Source: Gamarada debralockiae
Taxonomy: Eukaryota; Ascomycota; Leotiomycetes; Helotiales; Hyphodiscaceae
DNA: 17,037 nucleotides
Direction of reading: 5' to 3'
NCBI GenBank assembly: GCA_002803225.1
Contig: NXFV01001532.1
Span: 1 to 17,037, forward strand
The translations under genes were made by a program, and so were the position numbers. Every line of letters begins with the position of its first letter. The stretch's first letter is position 1. Below are positions 8,592-17,037 of the stretch, in pieces. The notes under the pieces were generated by a model. That model was not told the DNA's origin. It was given only the letters and a program-made list of their open reading frames with translations, and did not search any database.

Positions 8592-10667
8592 TTAGGCAGG
8601 GAACCCACCGCGAGCCATCTTCCTCGCTCTCTGGTCTCTTCGGTTGTGATTCGCTCTCGATCCCTTATTTGCCTCCTTCCCCTGTCTCGCGACCTCAGTG
8701 TCTTTATCCCCAGTTGGGCCTGCCACATTTCCCCTCCCTCGTCCTCGTCCCCCCCTTCCACCTCTCCCTTTAAATCCGCCTCTCCCACGATTATTCCTAT
8801 CAACATCCGAGTCTTCCGTTCCCGAGCCAGCAGGACTAGCTCTCCATGCGGTCGGAGCCAGTTCCTTCTGGCCCCCAGTAAACGTAGAGAACTTCGCCTC
8901 AAGCCTCCGCATCTGTCTCGCATCCCTCGACAGCATAAGTCCCCATCCCTCAATCGCTTCGTCCGTCATTGCTGTCTCTTCCTTCAACGCCATTCTCGGC
9001 TTGCTTCTCCTCGTAGCAGCATCTCGCTCAAATAGCTTTGGATTGGATTTGTAAGCTCGGAACAAAGCTTCGTCATTCTCGTCTCGAACATCAGCACTGG
9101 CTTCTTCAGTGTTGTTGCCAGGTGCAGCGGAATCCACGGTTCCTCCTACATCTTCGACGTCGTAAGTATCATCACGTTCATCGTCATCTGAATCGAAGGC
9201 TGCGAGGGCAGAAAGGATGGCTGCTTTGTTGGGTGCGTTGGAGCGGTCTTGCAAGACATCGTCTGCTGTTTTGTCGGGGTTGCGGCGGCCGAAATGGAGA
9301 CGTGAGGTATCCACTATGAATTGGTCGAATTCATCACCGTCAAATACGTTGCGTCGGGTTGGTAGCTGTGGAGGCGTTGAATGGGGTGCGAGATTTGGCG
9401 TACGGTCGTGAGTGATTTGACTTGTAGCATCCCTGACATCGTTAGCTGAGTTGACTTGGATGGCTTGAGAGACTTACAATTCTTCGGATCGATCTGCCTT
9501 CTCCAAATGAGCTGGCAGCGATCCTTCTAAGAGATGTGATATGACTTGCTCTACGTCATCACTGTACTCATCAAGCAGCTTTACCACAAAGCCTGAGCCG
9601 AGGTCTGGGAATAGATCCTGAACTTGAGTGATCAAGCTCATCCGATGGATGTGAATCTGCCCATGAGTACCATGTCCATACTCATCAGCCTCTTTGGCAA
9701 TACCTTTGCCTTTGTTGATCTTTCTCTTGATCAAATGATGCGGTCGGCCAGTACCACCTGGCTTTCGAAATCCTTTGAGAGATGTGATGACCGACTTTGC
9801 TCGGCTCGATCCTGAGCGGCTTGCATCTATTCGCTGCTGGACTTGCTTGAGAATAGGAGTGGCAGTAACTAGCTCAGCGACCAAAGAATCATTGACATTC
9901 GTCGGACCTGCTTTGTGAGTCTCGGCAGCGGTGTTCAAGGAGTAAAGATGATCCACAAGTGAAGAGAAATTTGGCTTCTCTCCTTCTGTCAAGCCAATCA
10001 GACAGAGATATAGAGTCGAGAGGATAGCTCTCCTTAATGGAGGGTTCATGATCTTATAGCAACTTATGAGGGAGTCGACGAAGTCACTCCCAGCCATGAA
10101 AAATGCAGATGCTTCAGGAGACGCATGCAGCAAGTGATTCAGCCGCTTGAGTTGTGCTTCTGCGGTCTTCAGCTCGCCCTTCAGCCCCGCATCAAGTTCC
10201 TTGGTCAATGCATTCTTCACTAAGCCCATCGAAGTCTCCAACGAAGAGGAATGCCGCTTCCAAGCGGCCGTCACGAATTTGCTCGCATGACTCTTGCCAT
10301 AAATCTTGCTGATGTCGGCAAGAAATTCCCATCGAAGCAGTGGCTCGGGTGGATGATCGACTTCCAGGAGCCTGTAAGACAGAAGAAAGGCGTGCTTTCG
10401 TAGCTGCTTCGCCTTCGAGGGGTTTGAAGAGGAAAGTATATCATGTGACTGCGAGGTTTCCGCAGCAAATGACGTGAGGAAAGCAGGCAAAGACTCATCC
10501 TTGGTGGATAGTCGAGCAAAATCGGCTGATGGTAAAGACATATGGGCTTCCGCAAGAGATATCCAGGCATCTAAACATGCCTCCCATTCTTCAGGGACCA
10601 GATGATTCCTCCATGCCGCTTCAGGAAACGGAACCATAGGGGGAAGTGGCGACAATTTTGAGGCCAT
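8592..10667 (-). CDS. CUE-domain protein, RQT-complex subunit Cue3/Rqt3 (ASCC2-like)
   Basis: This ubiquitin-binding protein acts in ribosome-associated quality control. In yeast, Cue3 works with Slh1 and Rqt4 as the RQT complex that splits collided ribosomes marked by Hel2. Exons are 10667-9478 and 9432-8592, joined over a 45-nt intron (GTAAGT, CTAAC branch site, TCAG). The product is about 676 residues. The ATG at 10667 gives MASKLSPLPP; an upstream in-frame TTG at 10688 is unlikely. A long helical N-terminal region is followed by a CUE domain at about residues 343-385 with LFPDLGSGFV, LLDEY and VISHLLEGSLP, containing the expected Phe-Pro and di-leucine positions. Exon 2 begins with a segment including RRNVFDGDEFD and VDTSRLHFGRR, then an acidic stretch (FDSDDDERDD). 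It ends in an RGG/RG-rich tail (GRGGRGGRGRGRG) and a basic terminus, consistent with RNA or ribosome contact. It is divergent from RPS20. Confidence 0.92.
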
Positions 10668-11027
10668 GATGATCGAGGGGATTCGCAACTTTCAAAGGGT
10701 TCGAGTTGACCATTGTTCAGTTTCCGATCTCGAAGTCCCCTTTCTCTCGTTTTATCGCTAGATCCCACGTCAATCCACCCACACCGTTTGACTCACGAAA
10801 CAAGCTCGAGATCGAAAGTTGATGACCGTGCAGCGAGGCTGATATCGAACTAAGACTAAATTGGACTAGCTTCGCTTAAATTTTGTGCCAAGACTTCCAA
10901 CCCACAAACGATTTCCTCAATTCTCGAACATCTTTCCTCCTCATCGAAATCGCAAACCAACGCACGATCGCCTTCATCACTTTGCCGTAACATAACGTTC
11001 GAGTCGTGAAGGACAACCAGATACACA
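10668..11027. promoter_or_regulatory. Shared divergent promoter of CUE3 and RPS20
   Basis: 360 bp separate the CUE3 ATG (minus) from the RPS20 ATG (plus). The RPS20 side has pyrimidine-rich tracts (around 10925-10975), as is common upstream of fungal ribosomal-protein genes. Both transcripts must start within this interval. No individual factor site could be assigned by eye. Confidence 0.6.
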
Positions 11028-11491
11028 ATGTCTTACCAAAAGCCAGAGAAGGAGTTCGGCGAAGGCCCAGTACGTTCATATTCCGATCGCAGAATCTGGA
11101 CCAAAAAACTAACAATTGCGCTCGCAGAAAACTCACTTGATCCGCATCACCCTGACCAGCCGAAAGGTCGCCTCCCTCGAGAAGGTCTGCCAGGAACTCA
11201 TTGAACGTGCCAAGTCCAAGGACCTCCGCGTCAAGGGCCCCGTCCGTCTCCCAACCAAGACTCTCAAGGTCACCACCCGAAAGACCCCTTGTGGTGAAGG
11301 ATCAAAGACCTGGGATACTTTTGAGATGAGAATCCACAAGCGATTGATTGAGTAAGTTGGGTTGGAGGTGCAGATTTGGGGAGATGGAGTGCTGATTGTC
11401 ACACAGTCTCAATGCCCCTACCGAGGTTGTTAAGCAGATCATTATTAATATTGAGGCTGGTGTCGAGGTCGAGGTCACGATTGCTGCTTAA
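11028..11491 (+). CDS. 40S ribosomal protein uS10 (S20)
   Basis: uS10 is a small-subunit head protein near the mRNA entry side and a ubiquitylation target in ribosome quality control. Three exons, 11028-11069, 11128-11351 and 11407-11491, give 116 residues, a usual length for fungi. Introns are 58 nt (GTACGT, CTAAC, GCAG) and 55 nt (GTAAGT, CTGAT, ACAG). The tiny first exon encodes [14 protein letters not shown], followed by family signatures [50 protein letters not shown] and the C-terminal [10 protein letters not shown]. Lysines 5 and 8 in the flexible N-terminus correspond in place to the lysines ubiquitylated in yeast (K6 and K8) and human (K4 and K8) uS10. The gene looks intact. Confidence 0.98.
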
Positions 11492-13248
11492 GTGTAGCAT
11501 CGGGATGGGTATCTGGTCGAAAAGGCAGTGGAACATACTACAATCAGCTCCCACGTTCTGAAGGGATATATTCAATTCAAGAATCGCTGTTTGTTTTGAG
11601 ACTATCCTCCATGTGCAAACTTCGCTCTGTCAATGTGTGATCTTCCCTCAAAAGATGGCTCCATCAACACCACGAAAATGCTCCAAACTGCCTGCCACAA
11701 CGCCGAGAGAGTGAATCTCTTGTTCCTTCTCTACAAAGGTCGTACGCCCAACCCCAAGCGCGGCTGTGATACAGTATCCAAGCATACTACAATCGATACT
11801 ACTCGGATCCTTGCGGGCCGATTGGCGCAAGAACGGACGGATCATTTCGGCAGTGCCAACTAGATGAAAACCTCTACCCGATTCAAACCATCCACTTCGA
11901 CACATGCTAGGCAAACAACAACCTTCAGAAGTATGAACACGCCAGCGAATCAACGACTTTTAGCATGCAGAATAAAGTCGTTAAGTCTCTTTTTGTTGTC
12001 GAGCATGATATCTTCGTCGCCATATTTATCGTTGTCCCTTCTCAGACTTTTGTATTCCAATGGAAATGATTTGTGATAGAGGGTAATCGAATAGTTCGAT
12101 ATGGCTCTTAATTTCCGTCGTATATGCTAGTTGACACTCAGTTTTCCAAAATCTATGTATTGGTAGCTTGCCTGAAGCAGCTGAACAGGCGGTTCTATGT
12201 AACAGAAGACTTTCTTGACCGAAGAATTTATAAGCAATCAAAGTGGGAGGAGTGGCCTCTTGTATTAGAGACCAACCGTGATTGAATCCAGTTCATCAGA
12301 GAGCACTCCAAGCGGAGATACCCGTACTTGCCTACACAAAAAGGTAAATAAGACACAGTAGTTTGCAAATTTCACAGATGCATAGCGTTCGAAAGAGTGC
12401 AATTATACAACTAAACGCTCCCTATTTGTGTGGACAAACTCATGCAAAGACATCTGGTCAATAAGCTCGTTCATATGAGTGAGAGTAAAAGTCGTTCGAC
12501 AGATACATCCTCTTTGAGGAATTATAGAAAAAACTAAAGAAAAATGCTGTAGTCATTAGACCTGATTATTGGCTAGGCTGTATATACACCGCGAAGGCAC
12601 TGGAACACCATTGTGCATCAAGTGGAAAGCCCTCTGGCAGGAGTTGACAAGTGGTGAAAACGAACCAGCCAGCGCACGACTCTTCCGACGCTTCTCACAC
12701 GCAACATATAGCTACAAATCCCAGAGCTACCCTGCACTGCCTACATGATTCTACCCCGGAATATTTTTCGTTTTCGACAGTATTTCCGCTGGCGATTGGC
12801 TTCTCGTTATCATCCTTTGATAAAGATACTCTTGTATTATAGTCCGTGATTGTACGAAGGTTATCACAGCGCGGACCAATGTATGCAGAGCAGCATTCAT
12901 TGTGAAACGTTCCTGTCCATGTCATCCTGACATACGCTCTCTCAAACTCTAGATTAGCTTCGGTTGTTCATTGTTCCCACTCTCAGATTGATGTTTGTTT
13001 TCTCTACATGTCAGTCTCCTCTTTATGGAAATCAGGATAATCCTCTTCATCTACTTAGCCCAGTTCCTCGGTCACGAAGCTCATATCGATAGCATATGAC
13101 TTGTTTCCCTCTATTGGCCATAGTAGAAGGACGCTGCAATTTCGGGAATACGTATTTGGAGTATTCAGTCGATTTCTCTCCATAATCCAGAATACTACCC
13201 CCCTGGGGCCAATATCTAATTTGTTTTAAGAGTTTGACCGTCCCCTAA
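11492..13248. other. Long intergenic region without a recognisable gene
   Basis: It begins with the presumed 3' UTR of RPS20. Several 60-100 codon open frames exist on both strands (for example 11633-11863 plus, 11648-11953 minus, 12651-12842 plus), but none carries a domain, a convincing splice structure or coding-like composition. No tRNA, snoRNA or repeat array was recognised. Confidence 0.55.
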
Positions 13249-13377
13249 TCTGCCCAATTGAAGGTCAAAGCAGTCAGTGACCAGGAAGGGTCAGACGTTG
13301 AAAAGGACGTCAAAAGACAAGCTGAAGAGCTAGGGAAAGATAGAGAACGGGATCATTCACTCAAGAAGTCGAATTGA
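13249..13377 (+). other. Coding-like charged fragment, unrecognised
   Basis: A 42-codon stretch between in-frame stops encodes a highly charged sequence, including SDQEGSDVEKDVKRQAEELG and KDRERDHSLKK, that resembles the end of a real protein. There is no ATG, so it would have to be a terminal exon or a remnant. It ends just before an A-box-like sequence and the GC-rich motif. The source gene is not identified. Confidence 0.25.
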
Positions 13378-13398
13378 ATGGGTAGCTCAGTTGTATAC

Positions 13399-13442
13399 GA
13401 GTGTCAGGCATTGCGCTCCGCCGCGACTCTTGAAGAGGTCAG
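13399..13442 (+). repeat. GC-rich motif copy 2 (about 44 bp)
   Basis: The copy starts GAGTGTCAGGCATTGCGCTC and ends GGTCAG. It aligns over about 44 bp with the copy at 13775-13817, with the core GCGCTCCGCC and the end GGTCAG both shared. Together the two copies bracket 13443-13774, which includes dispersed repeat copy B. An RNA polymerase III A-box-like string, TAGCTCAGTTGT, lies just upstream at 13383-13394. Confidence 0.5.
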
Positions 13443-13622
13443 ACAATACATGCTCTTATAAAGATGATAAAAAGCAGTTATAATATAAGATTATAAGCGC
13501 CGTTCGAAGTATACGGATTGCCGATTTGGCGAAGCTCGGCTACCCCCTACCCCGCACTTCTCGATCAAGTTATAGTATGGCAGGTGACTGCAAGTGCCTG
13601 CTTATCAGTTGAGCTGTATTTT

Positions 13623-13757
13623 GGGGGCGAAATATAGTGGCATTTCTAGACCTAGCTAATATCTAAGGAGCTGGAATACAAGGAGGGGCAGAGCTCTCTT
13701 ATATCACAAAAGAGGGGGAAATACAGGCTATACCTGATTAGGCAGTTCCAACCAACA
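13623..13757. repeat. Dispersed repeat, copy B
   Basis: This 135-bp stretch matches 1070-1206 on the same strand at about 91% by eye; the differences are scattered and mostly transitions. It lies about 100 bp beyond the stop of the decayed minus-strand ankyrin fragment, mirroring the placement of copy A behind the left ankyrin gene. The GC-rich motif is present on both sides here, but only on the distal side of copy A. No ORF was found. Confidence 0.8.
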
Positions 13758-13774
13758 GTGCTTCTCATATCATG

Positions 13775-13817
13775 AGTGTCTGGCGTCGCGCTCCGCCAAG
13801 CCTCTTTGACTGGTCAG
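13775..13817 (+). repeat. GC-rich motif copy 3 (about 43 bp)
   Basis: The copy starts GAGTGTCTGGCGTCGCGCTC and ends GGTCAG. It is a direct repeat of 13399-13442 placed 376 bp away, on the ankyrin-proximal side of dispersed repeat copy B. The paired direct copies could mark the edges or internal repeats of a small element. No target-site duplication could be defined. Confidence 0.5.
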
Positions 13818-13857
13818 GCAGTAAAATAAAATATTTACTAAGATTAAGAATTAAGGT

Positions 13858-14186
13858 TCAAAGAAAGGTGGTTATATACCATAGCTCGCTTAACCGTCTC
13901 TTCGTATCCATTCTTACCGCTATTGATAGCAGCGTCGAATTGTAATGATCCTTACAGTTAGGATCGATACTATTATCTGCAGGTAGTAAATCTAACATTC
14001 TCTCATATCTGCTCTTAACTGCATAGAATAACGGCATCCACCCATTTGCTGCTATAGCTATCACGCCGGCCCCCTTCTCGAGAAGCAGCTTGACTACGTC
14101 GACGTGTCTGTTAGATATCAAGTTGGATAGGTCATCACCACAGACTATCGCATAGTTTGCTTCATTTGGAGGATAGACGACTCCGT
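13858..14186 (-). pseudogene. Decayed ankyrin-repeat fragment
   Basis: The open frame has ankyrin character: SNRHVDVVKLLLEKGAGV, then GWMPLFYAVKSRYERMLDLL, then DPNCKDHYNSTLLSIAV. Near 13899-13908 the usual continuation (GYEETVK) appears in another frame. One missing base, in the minus-strand run GTAAGAATGGATAC, would account for this, so the end of the current frame is nonsense. Upstream the frame meets a TGA at about 14187 with no start. I read it as the 3' remnant of an ankyrin gene, separate from the membrane-protein gene at 14297. Confidence 0.6.
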
Positions 14187-14296
14187 TTCACCACGACTTA
14201 TTGCTATGTGGGTCCGGTAGCTTGTTCGTGAACGTAGCAAGATATTGAGGGTAAGTCGATGTTGAACATTCCTTCTCAACATGAGTCTCGGTCGAT

Positions 14297-15720
14297 CTAC
14301 ATGTCTTCCTTCCACGCAAAATATTGGTAAGTGAGATAAACTGTAAATAACGTAATAATGAATGCTCCAAGACCAAAGGCAGAGGAGGTATCCGACGTGA
14401 TTGCCGCATAAACGATCACACCAACGCTAGTTGCAAGGAGTATGAGTAGTATTGAAAGTAAAATGATGGTCCAGTTCAGACTCTCGTTGACGCGGATGCC
14501 CCATCCAATAGTACGCTGTCCATTGTCCCCCCGAACCAACCTCTCTCGGAGTCTTTTGGGAAACGTGGTTATCCAGAATCTGTCGGTGTGAGGTCCTTGC
14601 TTCAGCAAGTGCGGCAATGGAATGTCGGCAAGTTCGACATCTTCCATCGGCACAGGCTCATAAAGGTACCTTCCTGCTGTGACCTCGGCTTCGGGGGGAA
14701 ACTCTCCCGTCTTGAACCATCTGGGGCAACATTCCACCCCGATAGGAATAAGTTGAAACTGTGTGGTAGAGTTAGGTCTAAATTATCTTTTGGTCTTTAA
14801 AATGCCGACTGCATAACGTAGAGTACGTACTCGGACAAAGTCACCTGATGCAATTTTGTGAAGATACGCTTTAGTAATGGCATGGCTGAACATCGGAAGA
14901 AAGCTCAAGCAACTCGGTAACGATGGGAGCTTTGGCAGCCATGCTGAAATCGGATATAGCGAGTTGCAAACCCACGATGGTATCATTAATGAAATCCTCC
15001 ACTCATGTTCCTTACGAACTCTCTGATATTCCTGGTCCATTTGTTGAAATAGGTATTGGTCATTAGTAAGAGAGCCAACTTCGATATGGACCAGAATTGT
15101 TGAATTCTTCGTGTTGATACACAGAAGAAGGTATTGAGAATCTTGAGTCCGGGACGTATTGCTGCCGGCTTGGGTATTTCCAAGCTGTGACGATTGCGAA
15201 GGTCGATAATATGAGACGCTGTGCTGTGCTGCATTCATGCTGGGACGTGTTGAACTCATGCTAGGATTCAAATGTACTTGAGGTGGAGGTTCAGGGTGAC
15301 TCGAACTGGTTGGATTCTGTGGCCGGGTCCTCACAGCAGCCGTGCTATGAAAGAGCCTCTGTTGGAACCTCTTAATCCCACCTGGCGTAAGCTCCCTAAC
15401 ATCAAGGTATAAAAGTTCTCCACAGCCCTGGAAGAGTGTTAAATCCCGCTTGTAACGTGGAAAGTAGAAGAACTAACGCATATATAAGAGATTCGTTGGT
15501 AACCGGCTGCTGGTGGAGAGTAGGTGTTCATAAACCGGAGCCACCAGGATGACCACATGGTCACCTTGTCAGTTCCCGTATACTCCACTGAGACTTCCTC
15601 TGCAGGACTACCACCGCCGCGCTGCAGCAGAGCAGAATGGCCCGCCTGTACGTCCAGCGGCCCAGATTCGGTAACTTTGCTGTGTTGAGGATCTACAAGC
15701 CATGTTAGCAGAGCGCGCAT
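14297..15720 (-). CDS. Membrane-hairpin protein, possibly the 3' half of an ankyrin gene
   Basis: Proposed exons are 15720-15478, 15427-14831 and 14758-14297. The 72-nt intron 14759-14830 (GTACGT, CTAAC, ACAG) is strong and joins SGDFVR to FQLIPIG. The 50-nt intron 15428-15477 (GTTAGT, TTAAC, CCAG) joins SYIC to GCGELLYLDVRELTPGG; beyond that join the frame is open with no ATG. Starting at the ATG at 15558 (MWSSWWLRFMNTY) gives 379 residues; starting at 15720 gives 433. The middle has a Pro/Ser-rich linker, then a compact region. The C-terminus has two membrane helices, about residues 322-345 and 353-375 of the shorter form, with a short loop and the end YFAWKEDM. The hairpin suggests membrane anchoring with the bulk on one side. 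The biochemical function is not recognised. It lies in the same frame as the ankyrin ORF upstream, see that entry. Confidence 0.7.
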
Positions 15721-15741
15721 CTGTCATCCTTATATCGATAT

Positions 15742-17037
15742 CTAACATTGAAATTCGGTCGTATTTGGACCCAAGGCGGCGCAGTCTTCTTGTATTTCAA
15801 CTGTCTGGTCTTCTATTTTCTTGTTCAGGTCCTTGTTCTTCCAGTCGACCGCAGCGTCCGCCGCGAACGGAAGTTCCACCATAGCATCATGCCCCTCCTC
15901 AGCAACCCGCGACAGCAGCGTCCAACCGGACTCGTCATTCGACTCGATTTGAACGCCGGCCTCGACTGCTAGAAAGAGGGGTGTCTTGCTATCCTTGTCG
16001 ACTGGGTTCACCGAGGCCTGTGCAGCTGCGTCTAAGAGTCTTGTAGTGTTTTTTCTTCTCCTGGCTACTGCTAGATGTAGGGGTATCTTGTTCTTCTTGT
16101 CGACTGAGTTCACTAAGGCCTTTGCACCTGCGTCTAAGAGTAGTCGAACTGTAGCATCGTCCCCTCCCTGGGCTGATGCTATATGTAGGGGTGTCTTGCC
16201 GTCCTTGTCGACTGAGTTCACTGAGTCCTTTGCACCTGCATCTAAGAGCAGTCGAATTGTAGCATTGTTCCCTTCCTGGGCTGATGCTAGATGTAGGGGT
16301 GTCTTGCCGTACTTGTCGGCTGAGTTCACTGAGGCCTTTGCACCTGCGTCTAAGAGCAGTCGAATTGTAGCATTGTTCCCTTCCTGGGCCGATGCTAGGT
16401 GTAGGGGTGTGTTTTTGTCCTTATCAACTGAGTTCACTGAGGCCTTTGCACCTGCATCTAAGAGTAGTCGAATTGTAGTATCGTTCCATCCCTGGGCTGA
16501 TGCTAGATGTAGGGGTGTCTTGTTCTTCTTATCGACTGAGTTCACTAAGGCCTTTGCACCTGCATCTAAGAGTAGTCGAATTGTAGTATTGTTCCATCCC
16601 CGCGCTGATGCTAGATGTAGGGGTGTCTTGCCGTCCTTGTCGACTGAGTTCACTGAGTCCTTTGCACCTGCATCTAAGAGCAGTCGAATTGTAGCATTGT
16701 TCCCTTCCTGGGCTGATGCTAGATGTAGGGGTGTCTTGCCGTACTTGTCGGCTGAGTTCACTGAGGCCTTTGCACCTGCGTCTAAGAGTAGTTGAATTGT
16801 AGCATTGTTCATTCTTCCTTGGGCTGATGCTAGATGTAGTGGTGTCTTGTTCTTCTTATCAACTGAGTTCACTGAGGCCTTTGCACCTGCATCTAAGAGT
16901 AGTCGAATTGTAGTATCGTTCCATCCCTGGGCTGATGCTAGATGTAGGGGTGTCTTGCCGTTCTTGTTGACTGACTTCACTGAGGCGTGCGCACCTGCGT
17001 CTAATAGCAGTTGAATTACAGTATCGTTTCTTCCCCG
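15742..17037 (-). CDS. Ankyrin-repeat protein, 5' end outside the window
   Basis: The frame is open to the window edge, so the start lies beyond 17037. About 12 ankyrin repeats are visible. Most are 36 residues long (consensus VNSVDKxGKTPLHLASAQ, then xxNATIRLLLDAGAKAS), which means a 108-bp unit. The last two are degenerate (PLFLAVEAGVQIESNDES, GWTLLSRVAEEGHDAMVELPF). A charged, probably coiled-coil segment follows (KNKDLNKKIEDQTVEIQED), and then a TAG at 15742. The next gene begins in the same frame 21 nt later, across TAG, TAA and TGA codons, so this ORF and 14297-15720 may be one gene interrupted by nonsense changes or an unrecognised intron. No catalytic domain is visible in the part shown. 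Confidence 0.85.
   Translation of the reverse strand, partial: RGRNDTVIQLLLDAGAHASVKSVNKNGKTPLHLASAQGWNDTTIRLLLDAGAKASVNSVDKKNKTPLHLASAQGRMNNATIQLLLDAGAKASVNSADKYGKTPLHLASAQEGNNATIRLLLDAGAKDSVNSVDKDGKTPLHLASARGWNNTTIRLLLDAGAKALVNSVDKKNKTPLHLASAQGWNDTTIRLLLDAGAKASVNSVDKDKNTPLHLASAQEGNNATIRLLLDAGAKASVNSADKYGKTPLHLASAQEGNNATIRLLLDAGAKDSVNSVDKDGKTPLHIASAQGGDDATVRLLLDAGAKALVNSVDKKNKIPLHLAVARRRKNTTRLLDAAAQASVNPVDKDSKTPLFLAVEAGVQIESNDESGWTLLSRVAEEGHDAMVELPFAADAAVDWKNKDLNKKIEDQTVEIQEDCAALGPNTTEFQC
16183..16788 (-). repeat. 432-bp higher-order repeat in the right ankyrin array
   Basis: The sequence 16183-16356 is identical by eye to 16615-16788, an offset of 432 bp or four 108-bp units. A second stretch around 16441-16510 matches 16876-16945 at an offset of 435, explained by one extra codon (QGRMNN unit) near 16810. 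The array therefore grew by duplicating a block of four ankyrin repeats, not only by single-unit slippage. Confidence 0.8.

Noticed and set aside
8646..9054. Plus-strand open frames of 118-129 codons
   Set aside because: They are antisense to the RG-rich and acidic exon of CUE3; the Pro/Ser-rich translation reflects the complement of Gly/Arg codons.
11864..11892. tRNA B-box-like string GGTTTGAATC on the minus strand
   Set aside because: No A-box at a proper distance and no cloverleaf could be drawn.
11648..11953. 101-codon minus-strand frame overlapping a 76-codon plus frame
   Set aside because: Both strands are open over the same stretch and neither translation looks like a protein family.
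15986..16795. 269-codon plus-strand open frame
   Set aside because: It is the antisense of the 108-bp ankyrin array; the periodicity keeps it open and the translation has no domain.

Overview
The window looks like nuclear DNA of a filamentous ascomycete (Pezizomycotina). The evidence is short introns of about 45-72 nt with GTAAGT/GTACGT-type donors and CTAAC/CTGAT-type branch sites, a fungal uS10 ribosomal protein, and a NACHT-ankyrin receptor of the kind common in this group. A more exact placement (perhaps Leotiomycetes) is only a guess.

Layout. 1-1248 is AT-rich and gene-poor. 1249-5304 (minus) is a four-exon NLR-type gene: a helical N-terminal region, a NACHT NTPase and about 17 nearly identical 33-residue ankyrin repeats. 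Two indels in the array, +1 at 2026-2028 and +2 at 1627-1631, put a stop at 1957 in the sequence as given. A divergent gene at 5607-7027 (plus) encodes a fungal protein of unknown function with an N-terminal membrane helix. 7028-8591 is non-coding apart from one weak coding-like stretch.

The centre is a housekeeping island. 8592-10667 (minus) encodes the CUE-domain protein Cue3/Rqt3 (ASCC2-like) and 11028-11491 (plus) encodes 40S protein uS10 (RPS20). They share a 360-bp divergent promoter. In yeast, Cue3 belongs to the RQT complex, which acts on collided ribosomes carrying ubiquitylated uS10, so a ubiquitin reader and its ribosomal substrate are head-to-head neighbours here.

The right third, 13.2-17.0 kb, is accessory DNA. 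It holds a decayed ankyrin fragment (13858-14186), a gene for a protein ending in a two-helix membrane hairpin (14297-15720), and a large ankyrin ORF running off the window end (15742-17037). The last two are in the same frame, separated by 21 nt holding three stop codons, each one C-to-T change from a sense codon, so they may be one broken ankyrin-membrane gene. A 136-bp dispersed repeat lies just 3' of the left ankyrin gene and just 3' of the decayed ankyrin fragment, 12.5 kb apart and in the same orientation. The accessory flanks thus show array homogenisation, indels, nonsense changes and duplicated flanks, while the central pair looks intact.
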